Shown piece after piece: positions 47,301 to 56,116 of a DNA stretch of 64,000 nucleotides. This DNA comes from Lotus japonicus (Eukaryota; Streptophyta; Magnoliopsida; Fabales; Fabaceae): contig NC_080045.1 in assembly GCF_012489685.1 (NCBI RefSeq), forward strand, positions 12,611,648 to 12,675,647, in the 5' to 3' direction. The notes below the pieces were generated by a model. The model was not told where the DNA came from, ran no database searches, and saw only the letters and a list, made by a program, of their open reading frames with translations. Every line of letters starts with the position of its first letter. Within the stretch, counting starts at the first letter, position 1. Made by a program: the position numbers and the translations under genes.

Positions 47301-48779
47301 ATGGATTCAAAGGGCTCCAAGCTCCATGTTCTTGGAGGGTCAATAGCAAGACGAGTGTTCTTCCGTGCATTGTTTCTCGCCGCCGCAGTTTCCATCGTTT
47401 CTCTGCTCCGCACTCTCCCCACCATCGATTTTGCATCCTTTGCTCCGACCACCCGCGTTGACTGTGTTGCCAACGGTGGTTCAGACGATTCAGCTTCCAA
47501 AAACGACACTTTAGTACCCGGTTCCTACTTGTTCCAGGCTCGGATTCTCAATTCCTTTTGGGGTTCCTTTGATACCTCCCTGTATTGCAAGAGAGATGCA
47601 AACTTGACTTCAAATGTTGTCACTGAGCTCATGGGTAAGCAACTGTTGAAATATGGAGCAGAGAGTCTCTGCATTGGAGAAGAATCACATTCATCTGTCT
47701 CAGAAATGCAGCATTTGGGATTTTCCAGTGTAAGGGGATTGCAGAAAACCTCTCTTTTCTCCATCAACAAGAAGAAGATCGTGTATGAACTTCACTACAG
47801 GGACCATTTCTTTGATTTTGTGTTTTCTAAGGATGTGGACAAGGTTTATGTCCCTGCTTTGCTTGTGCTTGAGGTTGAGCGTGTCCTTAAGCCGGGTGGA
47901 ATTGGTGCTTTGCTTGTTCGTGGTGGTGAAAGTAATGATTCTTCTTCTACCAGCCACATTGAGCTGATGAAATCTGCTAAATCTTCCAGCATTGTGCATT
48001 TTGGTTATGTCAATGAGCATAGCCTTGTGGTTTTCAAGAAAAGATCTGAGATTGAAAGTGGAAAAAACACAAGCTTCTTTTTCTATCATCATGGTCTTCC
48101 TGCAGATTGTGCAAGTGTTACCTTCACCAAGCCTCTAATTGAGACAATGGAGCCTCTTGTGGAGGAAAGAGCAACTTCACCTGAGTATGATCAAATCAGC
48201 ACATCGTATTTGCCTAAGTTTATGGACCTTTCTAATAGAAAGCGTTTGGTGTATGTGAATATTGGGGTAGAGGAATCGGTACCAAATGCAAATGTCACTG
48301 ATTGGTTCCCACCATCTTATCCAATTGATCATAAAGCTTTCAATGTCTATTTTGTGCATTACAACACTTCAATCCTGTTGTCCTATGTGAAACAGCCTCG
48401 TGTCACTTTTGTTTATCATCCGGGTTTGGCTGGTAAGGCTGCACTTGCGGGTGCAGGCGTGGCCAAACCCGGTTTGGATCCTTTTCTGGGTGAGGAAGAG
48501 TTTGATTTCCATGCGTGGTTCAAGGAGACTGTGCAGAATGCAGATTTTGTGGTTCTGAAGATGAATGCAGGGGAAGTTGAAATGAAGTTCCTGTGGGATG
48601 TATTTGAGAGTGGAGCTATATGCTTTGTGGATGAGTTATTTCTAAGCTGCTCAGAGAGTGGAGATGGTGAAAGAAGCAGGGAACGATGCATGGACGTTTA
48701 TAGGGGTCTTAGAAACAATGGTGTCTATGTTCATCAATGGTGGGATACTAAATTGCATCAAGGGACTTATATGTCATAG
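47301..48779 (+). CDS. Single-pass membrane protein with methyltransferase-like motif (DUF7870-type)
   Basis: Intronless, 492 residues. Start chosen at MDSKGSK: it is the first ATG of the frame, and gives a short basic cytosolic end, then a signal-anchor (about 19-36, VFFRALFLAAAVSIVSLL). The luminal-side body carries several N-glycosylation sequons (e.g. NDT, NLT). Around residues 225-255 there is EVERVLKPGGIGALLV, the post-II motif of SAM-dependent methyltransferases, but a clear glycine-rich SAM motif I is not seen. The C-terminal half (RKRLVYVNIGVEES, DWFPPSYPIDHKAFNVYFVH, FDFHAWFKETVQNADFVVLK, HQWWD) is the conserved part of this plant family. Biochemical role unknown to me; a Golgi/ER location is inferred from the anchor. 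Confidence 0.9.
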   Translation: MDSKGSKLHVLGGSIARRVFFRALFLAAAVSIVSLLRTLPTIDFASFAPTTRVDCVANGGSDDSASKNDTLVPGSYLFQARILNSFWGSFDTSLYCKRDANLTSNVVTELMGKQLLKYGAESLCIGEESHSSVSEMQHLGFSSVRGLQKTSLFSINKKKIVYELHYRDHFFDFVFSKDVDKVYVPALLVLEVERVLKPGGIGALLVRGGESNDSSSTSHIELMKSAKSSSIVHFGYVNEHSLVVFKKRSEIESGKNTSFFFYHHGLPADCASVTFTKPLIETMEPLVEERATSPEYDQISTSYLPKFMDLSNRKRLVYVNIGVEESVPNANVTDWFPPSYPIDHKAFNVYFVHYNTSILLSYVKQPRVTFVYHPGLAGKAALAGAGVAKPGLDPFLGEEEFDFHAWFKETVQNADFVVLKMNAGEVEMKFLWDVFESGAICFVDELFLSCSESGDGERSRERCMDVYRGLRNNGVYVHQWWDTKLHQGTYMS

Positions 48780-49259
48780 TTATGGTGATTGTTGTTTGTA
48801 AGAAATTGTCTCTGTTTTGTGTGTTTGATGTATTGATTTACAGCAAAGTATCTAGTGTAGTTGTGGTTGGTTCTTGTCAAGGAAGTAGGTTTTTAATGCT
48901 TTGAATATCTGTTTGCTATGTATATGGTTACCACTTACCATTGTCATTCTGGTATGCGAGAAGATCATTATGTGCTGCTTGGTTTTTACCCTAATTTCTT
49001 AAGATGTTATGGTGATGATAAGTAAAATTGATTGGATCAAAACTGTAACTAAAAATTCCACAAGGTTCTAGTTTTGTCAATGGAAAGAGTAAAAAAACTA
49101 GCAGTTGCAATGTGAGTTTGACTAACCGAGCCAACCCATTGACCCTAGGCAAGGTAAGAAGAGTTAGATAATTCAACTCGTAAATCCGCATAACGCACCT
49201 GCTTAACCCGCCAACCTTGCGGGCCAACCCACGTGCCAAGTAACCCTTTAAAAAAAAGT
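48780..49259. other. 3' flank of the 47-kb gene
   Basis: Probable 3' untranslated region followed by AT-rich DNA; 49110-49230 has AACCCGCC/CCAACCC blocks reminiscent of hAT subterminal sequence but no ends. Confidence 0.45.
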
Positions 49260-50070
49260 GTTTTTCAAGTATTTTGGGTGGGATGAAAATCACCTGTCTG
49301 GCTGTCTCCCTCCCTGGCCCTCCACTTAAATCACGCTAACTCAATTAAAAAAAACACGTCATCTTTCTCTTCAACGTCCCTCCCTTTTGTACCTCAAACG
49401 CCATTGCAGTGCTCAGATTTGATCTTGTGGGTGATCGGCGCCGTTCTCGGAGATTTCTCTGCCGCGCGCGTTCACGACCTCCTTCTCCTCCGTTTTCTGG
49501 ATCGAACGCGATCACAACTCAAACAAATAAAAAGTGAATAGGCAAACGTGTTTTCTGGATCGAATTCGTGAAAAAGCGCGTCCGAATCAACGGATCGAAG
49601 GAACGCAACGGTTAGTTGTTGATTGAGATCGAAAATTGGCAATGACGAAGATTGGGGCTTACGGAGTTGCAGAGTCGGATCAAGCGCGGGGTGCAGAGGA
49701 ATGGGATCGAAGATGCAGATCGAGGAATCAAGGAGTGAGAATTGGTGAGAATGTGGAATGAGTGTGTTTTTGGGTGGTAACACAGAGAGGGAGAGAGATT
49801 AAGATGCAGATAAAATAGCCAACAGAGAAGAGAGGGAGGGAGAGATTCAGAACACAGAGAGGGTTGCCAGTACGCGGAGGCAGGAGCGCACAGACCCCAG
49901 AGAGAAGGGTGAACAATGTTAACTTTTTTTTTTAACAAGAAAGACGGTGTCATGTTTGACGTGGATTATTTTGTTGATGTGTCAAAATTTAAGTGGAGGG
50001 CCAGAGATGAGGACAGGAATTGGAGACATGTGATCTGCAATCCATTTTGGGTGCCAACTCAACAAGCCGG
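49260..50070. mobile_element. Terminal-inverted-repeat element with CpG-rich interior
   Basis: TGGCCCTCCACTTAAATC near 49315 and its inverse near 50000 are parts of diverged inverted arms (TTTTGGGTGGGATG... versus inverse CACCCAAAATGGATTGC). The interior 49380-49900 is unusually CpG-rich for this window (GATCGGCGCCGTTCTCGG, CCGCGCGCGTTCACGACC) and GAGA-rich, like a captured gene leader. Ends and target duplication are not resolved. Confidence 0.5.
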
Positions 50071-51339
50071 TCTCTTACATTATTATTTATTTGATGTCTT
50101 CTTTACTCACAAAGCCAACCTCCCTCTAAATATGGTGAGTTGATATTTCCAACTCATATTCTCTTATGAGCTAATTCAACTTGACTTAAGCAGGGCGAAT
50201 ATGGTCACATTGCCACGCTTGAAAAAACTTCCGCCTAGAGAGGTAGCCATGTCTGAATGACTGAATATAAATGTTATACGCTTAAATAGAATTGTGTTCC
50301 ATTGGAAAATACCGAAAAAAATAAAATTAAAACTAAAATTTCAAAATAATTGAACTCGATCCATCATGATCCATCAAGTGTTGGAAACATCTCATAACCT
50401 GTGATTCTTTTTATTCTTGTCCTTGTGACAAGCTGATCCGTACTTAACAAATATGGTTTGCATATGCTTATTGTCGGTTCGTACACTATAGTGTAATTGT
50501 TTACTAGCAAAAGGGACCCGCTGTGTGCTTTGAAGATCAATTATTCGGGTTCATAGCAGAGAGCGACGCATGAGAAGTAGTTTAAGGACAGCTTTACCTA
50601 TGGAATAATGAAACTAGTGCAGGCTTATGCTTAGAAAATCTTTAAGAAACTTAAAGTGAACTATGAATGTTTTAAAAATTTAGTGACACATGTTATCCAT
50701 ACAAGATGAGAGTGAGTCAGTGAGGAACCAAAAATGTTTAACCAAGTTTTTTTTTCTTAACTAAAAACCAAAAATCAAAACTAGGACATGTCATGTATGG
50801 CAGGATTTTAAATTGGGTTCGTAACCGCAATTGCACCCATACGTAAAAAGATTTGAACTTCCTGTATTGTCATTACGACAAACAATAATTATTACTTCAC
50901 TAACACGTTTTTATTAGCAATTCTGCATGTAATAACAATTACAAATTGTCACAATTCTTGATATTCAAATCTAAAATCAAAATACTACATGAAATACAAC
51001 CTCCTGACTGTGAATTTTCCTTTTGAACCGTGATAATAGGCACTCGGTTGATTTGTTTTTGCTAATATCGTTTTGATTTAAAATTTTATTCATGACTAAT
51101 ACAGTTCAAATTCAATTTTTGTTACCGTTACATTGTAATTGTTATTACCGGTTGCCAACAATTTTACTCCTAAGAATTCGGTTATCTAATTATCATGACA
51201 TTTGTGAGAATTTTTTAATTCATTTTAAGTATTGTTTCTTATTTATCATGATGTCATTAGTAAGTTGACCCGTTCTCTGTCCATTCTGTTTTCTCTCATT
51301 TATTTAAATGGCCAGAGATTTAGCTATTCTTTAATTCAA
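50071..51339. other. Intergenic, nothing recognised
   Basis: AT-rich DNA without gene-like frames up to the Helitron terminus. Confidence 0.5.
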
Positions 51340-51368
51340 CTAGTAATTATACCCGTGCGATGCACGGG
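51340..51368 (-). mobile_element. Helitron 3' terminus
   Basis: Read on -: hairpin CCCGTGC-ATC-GCACGGG, 8 nt, then CTAG followed by T (51339). The element would extend to higher coordinates. Its 5' TC end was not located, so only the terminus is annotated. It belongs to the same family as the ends at 39643 and 33667. Confidence 0.75.
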
Positions 51369-51469
51369 CACTAAATCATTAATTTTGTTGAAACAATTGC
51401 GATTCATTTAATCCAACAATGGTTTACATCCTCCGGTCACAAATATAAAGAAAAAAAACACTTTTTAGG

Positions 51470-51710
51470 TTCATTCAATAAATACATGTATCTAGACATT
51501 ATAATGAATGTCTCTTTGATGATATAATTGGCATCGATATTTATTTTATCCGCCTTCTGATACTCCACATAGGGTGCAGGTGGAGTGGCCGCGGTTTCTG
51601 GCTGCAGCACCATCGGCGGATGAATCCTTCGGTCACTTCCGCTCCAACGGTGGTCAGGGCCGCTACCTATTACGTTACCCATGAAAGTGGAGAAAAATTA
51701 CCAGAAAAGC
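51470..51710 (-). pseudogene. Truncated copy of LOG2-like exon 1
   Basis: Starting at 51682 the frame reads MGNVIGSGPDHRWSGSDRRI, then PPAPYVEYQKADKIN and IIKETF, matching exon 1 of the intact gene at 62287 ([37 protein letters not shown]). An internal block of about 50 residues, the Pro/Tyr-rich part, is deleted, and homology fades after KETF. The first 20-25 bp of 5' leader are also shared. Only 0.1 kb from the Helitron end, in the same orientation. Confidence 0.88.
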
Positions 51711-52218
51711 AGGAAATCACTATGACAGAATAACTTTGCATCACCAGAATCAATCTGAGAATGTTGGTGACACCTTGACGTGGCCTAATGTTTTATATGT
51801 ATATTGGCAAATTTTTAAATGCCAGCCCAAAATCAGAGGCAGCCACCTTGACATTTCCGAACATTGTGCCATGAGTTTGAACAGAAAAGTTTCTAATATT
51901 TCAGTTTCATTTCCTAGTCTTTCATGTAATTATTATTATGCAATTATGTATTTACTGAAAAAGAATTAAATTGTAAAAAATCAAAATTCATTTTTAAAAT
52001 TAAATGAAATGAAATTAAAAATTTTACGTGTAAATCTAATCTCAAAACGTAGGTCCTCCATTGAAGTGCATATGTATGTCTTATAAATTGTTCTTCACTT
52101 ATTTTTAGCTCAGCCATACTAAGTCTAGAAACTTGATCATTGACTTCAGTGTGTTGAGATCAGCAATCTATTTATTTTCATTTCATTGTCTACTGCTTCT
52201 TGGCTTCTAGCGCAAGAA
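51711..52218. other. Intergenic or Helitron interior, no gene
   Basis: AT-rich; may contain the unlocated 5' end of the Helitron that terminates at 51340. Confidence 0.4.
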
Positions 52219-52579
52219 TAGAGTTAAGGCTTAATTGCAACTTTGGTCCCCGACGTTTATCAATGTCACGATTTTGGTCTCCCACCTAATTTAATTACAT
52301 GGATGGTCCCTGACGTTGTAGGTCGTGTGCAACGTTAGTCCTACCATTTATTTCTTAATGGAGGAGACTTACGTGGACGTCCAATTGGAGAGAGAAAAAG
52401 GAGGTATGAGGAGAGAGGGAAGCACGTGAGTATCACGTGAACTCACGTGAACCTTATATGAACCCATTATACCCAAATTTGAAACCCTAGGGATCTAAAT
52501 CGTGTTACCTTCTTCGTTCTAGGGAGGTCAGGGGTTTGGGTATAATGGGTTCAGATAAGGGTCACGTGATACTCACGTG

Positions 52580-53993
52580 TAGAGCTGGGTATGCGGTTAA
52601 ACCGCCCCGCATAGGCCCGCCCCGCGTAGGCCCGCCCCGCGTAGGCCTGCACCGCGTAGGCCCGCATTTAAATGGGCCTCTAATACGCTGGTCCGCCCCC
52701 GCCCCGCGGGCCACCAGCCAAATTAAAAAATAATAAAAATGCAATTTAAAATTAAATTAAAAATTTTTTTTCATAAAAAACCTTATAAATGACTAAATTA
52801 AAAAATGAATGGATTTTTTTTCCAAAGATCACAACCTGGTCTTCTCCATCTCCATCCTCTCCCTCAAAGCAGCAACCTCATCTTCATTCCCATTAATCAC
52901 AACCTTATCCTCCTCCCCATAATCCTCATGGCAAACCAAACAACTCGACGACCGAACCTCCTTCAACGCCTTCGCACTCAGAACATGCCCACAATTCCTC
53001 AACGCGTAAAACCTATACTTCCCATTCAATTCAAGCCCTGAAATAGGACACTGAAACTTAGCCCCATCTTCAGCTCTAGGAATCGAAGAAAGCCGAACCA
53101 TGATCATATCCTTCAAACCCTTGATATACCCAAACTCCTTGGGTAGCTTCTTCCCGAGCAAAGCCTCCACCAACGCTTCCTTGTTGAAGATATTCCCAAG
53201 CTTGTCGATCACGCAGGGTTCCCTCAAGGGCTCGTTCGAGAGCGCGCAGTTCTGCCACTTTGACAGCCTCTGCTCGTTGGGGTCCACCTTGTCCGGCTTC
53301 TTCTCCGAGTACATCTTCAGGTAGCAGTCGCGGAACTCGGCGCCCGTTGCGCCGCCATCGCCTCCGCCGCCGCGGAGGCGGGATTGAAGAACGAGGGTGG
53401 AGAGAGGGGTGATTTGGGGGATCGAGAGAGGGGTATCGTCGGGAAGGGGTTTTCCATGGAGGGTGAAGTAGAAGGAGGATTTGTGTGATTCCGGGAAGAG
53501 GGCATGTTCTGAGTGCGAAGGCGTGGTTGATGGGCGGTGGCGCGGCGGCGTGAGGAAGAGAGGGAGCGTGTGTGGTGGCCGCGGGTGGTTGCTGTGCTGG
53601 GTGCTGGGCTGCTGGTGCTGGGCGGCTGGGACAGTGGGACTTGAGGAAGAGAGGGAGCGTGTGTTTTTGAGAGAGAGAGGAGAGGAACCAAAAGTAATTT
53701 AGGGTTTGTAATGAAATCAGATTTTAGAGAGAGGAATGGGTTGGACCTTTGTCTTTTGGTGTCTTAAACTTTTTTTTTTTTCTGTTGGGCCAGTTCTTCA
53801 TTTCAAGGCTTTTTTTTTTATAATGCGGTCCAGCCCGCAAAACCGCGGTTCAACCCGCCTGAACTCGCGGGTTGAGCGGGCCAGACCGCGTAGGCCCGCA
53901 TTTAAACGGGCAACCAATCAGCGGGCCACAGCCCGCGCGGACTGCGGGTTAAGCGGGCCGGCCCGCGGGCGCGGGCCAATTCGCCCAGCTCTA
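52580..53993. mobile_element. hAT element carrying a captured RTF2 gene fragment
   Basis: Ends TAGAGCTGGGT and inverse TAGAGCTGGGC; CTCACGTG flanks it at 52572-52579 and 53994-54001, a perfect 8-bp hAT duplication. Both subterminal regions are packed with GCGTAGGCCCGC-type repeats. The middle is cellular coding sequence on the minus strand. No transposase: a non-autonomous, gene-capturing hAT. Confidence 0.9.
52826..53524 (-). pseudogene. RTF2: Captured fragment of RTF2 (replication termination factor 2) gene
   Basis: Open frame without introns. From 53490 down: SSFYFTLHGKPLPDDTPLS, IPQITPLSTLVLQSRLRGGG (ubiquitin-like N terminus ending in the RLRGG motif), then DPNEQRLSKWQNCALSNEPL, GNIFNKEALVEALLGKKLP, KFQCPISGLELNGKYRF, LRNCGHVLSAKALKEV and CLVCHEDYGEEDKVVINGNE (RING-like Rtf2 domain). 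The frame ends at EMEKTRL where element sequence begins; the C-terminal part of the usual protein is absent, as is the true N terminus. In eukaryotes RTF2 acts at replication forks and in splicing; this copy lacks its own promoter and is probably not functional, though the frame is intact. Confidence 0.9.
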
Positions 53994-54203
53994 CTCACGT
54001 GCTTCCCTCTCTCCTCATCCCTCATTTCTCTCTCCAATTGGACGTCCACGTAAGTCTCCTCCATTAAGAAATAAACGGTAGGACTAACGTTGCACACGGC
54101 CTACAACGTCGGGGACCATCCATGTAATTAAATTAGGTGAGGGACCAAAATCGTGGTATTGGTAAACGACAGGGACCAAAGTTGCAATTAAGCCTAGAGT
54201 TAA

Positions 54204-56116
54204 ATAAAAAGGTCATTTCCAGCAGCAACGTAAGCTTGAATTTGTTTGAATTACCTTCTTTCACAAACTAAAATAGGGTCATTTAGCTCAAATATAAACT
54301 CCGTGTGCCCAAGCGTTAAATAATTGCATCGCAATTTAAAGGTTTTTGCCTTCGTTTGAGATTGACTCACACTTGAGTGGGAGATTATAGTGAAATCAAG
54401 TGTGAGTAAATCTAACATTGAAAGATAGAAAGAGGACCCATAGACCTAATATCTTAAGATTTTGGGTGAAAGATGTGGTATTCAACTCACTTGTAGTTTG
54501 CTCTTTAATACCCAATGTGGATGATCTCCGTAGTTTAAATCATCTCATTTAATTTGGCCAAACCCTTTCATAATTGTATTAGACTAAGATGTATTATATA
54601 AGCTGCTGGTTTAGGGCTTATTAACTATTAAATTTATGGAGATCATGATATGTCTTTCTATAGGTTCCTTCATTTATTTTTTATTACAATGAATGCTAGC
54701 TTAATCTCATGTCTCATAAATTTAGAATATTTTTTTATAATTGATTACAAAATTATTTATGGATCTTAGAGAACAGGGTGAAATATCTTATCTAAGGTTA
54801 ATTTATTTAATCGGGAAAAATGTGAATTACTACCCTAAAGTTTAGTTCATGTACAATCTAGCCCCTAATCTTTTAAAAATTGTATTTATAACCTTAACCT
54901 TTTTAAAGTGTGCAAATTTAACCTTCTCTTAATATTTCAGTTAAATTTAAACAAAGTTTGTCGCATGACATGCATATAACAAATTATCTCCCTAAATTAC
55001 CCCCGGAATCATTGTTCGGTTAAAAAAAATGTTTGATTTATTTCCAGATTACATCAATCAACTTAAACATTGTTTAATGAAAAAAGTTGAGTGGTTAGTA
55101 GTGTTGTTTAACTTTTCTTTGTAGCCAAGTTATATTTATTATTTCTACGTCCCCATATGATAGCTCACGTGGTAGGAGCTGTGAAACATATGGGGTAGGT
55201 AGGGGAGGTCCAGGGATCGATTCTTGGTGGGAGCAATTTATCTTTCCGATGTACCAAAAATATTTACTATTCCTACATAGATGAGTGATTAGTAGTGTTG
55301 TTTAAATGAAATAGTTTAATGGTCAAATTGGTCTCTAAGTTTGTAAGCGAGTTTGATTTTAGTCCCTCTGAGGAAAAATGACGTTTTGTGGCTGTTTAAA
55401 TTATTTTAAATAATATTATGTCTGATTTTTTTTAAGAGAGCTAGTAAATATGAGAAAAGAATTTGTGAATGGGAATAAAACCAATAAAAGGAAATGAATA
55501 TGTTTAACAAAAAAGAATGTAATCAGTGACCGTCGTAGTGGTTACATGTGACTATTTAAATCCCTATGTTGAAAGTTAGATCCATATGAGGTGCACTCAT
55601 AGTCATAGGAAATTATCTTTTATACCACACTCGGATCGAAATTGCATGAACAATTTAGTATACCAAAAACTAAAAATCAAAGCACATATAACATGAACTA
55701 AATTACATTTTTTTGTTTTTTTTTTTTGAAATACACTCCATAAATAACTAAAATATTTTCTTTCTATAAAAACTTATAAAAATAAGCCCGAAAGAACTTA
55801 TAGGTAAATCATAACCTATTTTGAAAAGTTTACTCAAATTACTTATATAAGTGCTTATAGCTTAAATAAACTCAGCCTAAATTCAGAAGGGAAGCCATTT
55901 AGAAATTAGGAAAAAAAAACCAAACAAGCATGACGGAGGCATTGACTTATAATACAAGTCAGGTGCAATGCCAGCATGTTGTCCATGTTAAAGATAATGG
56001 TCATACATGAATTCCAAATGTTTTTTTTTTTTTGGATTATTGAAAAACCCTGATAAAGTAATAACTAAAACAGTTGGACTGTACAGGAAGCTTGTGTGAG
56101 TAACTCTGTATCTTCT
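54204..56116. other. Intergenic with repeat remnants
   Basis: No gene. 54830-55020 and 55315-55400 contain blocks such as GGTCAAATTGGTCTCTAAG that resemble the termini of Mutator-like foldback elements, without paired ends. A SINE lies at 55151. Confidence 0.5.
55151..55262 (+). mobile_element. tRNA-derived SINE, copy 3 of the GATAGCTCAAGTG family
   Basis: TGATAGCTCACGTGGTAGGA (box A), AGGGATCGATTCTTGG (box B) and GCAATTTATCTTTCCGATGT. Best preserved of the three copies at the B box. Confidence 0.75.

Larger units (their letters stand above)
52228..54194. mobile_element. Mutator-like foldback element hosting a nested hAT
   Basis: Ends GGCTTAATTGCAACTTTGGT on both sides in inverted orientation, arms about 200 bp and highly similar. 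TAGAGTTAA flanks it exactly at 52219-52227 and 54195-54203, a 9-bp Mutator-type duplication. Without the nested hAT it is about 545 bp, non-coding, with CACGTGA repeats and a mirrored GAACCCATTATACCCAAA block. Confidence 0.92.

Noticed and set aside
53317..53691. 124-codon minus-strand frame upstream of the RTF2 fragment
   Set aside because: Out of frame with the RTF2 coding sequence, which continues through the same DNA in another frame.
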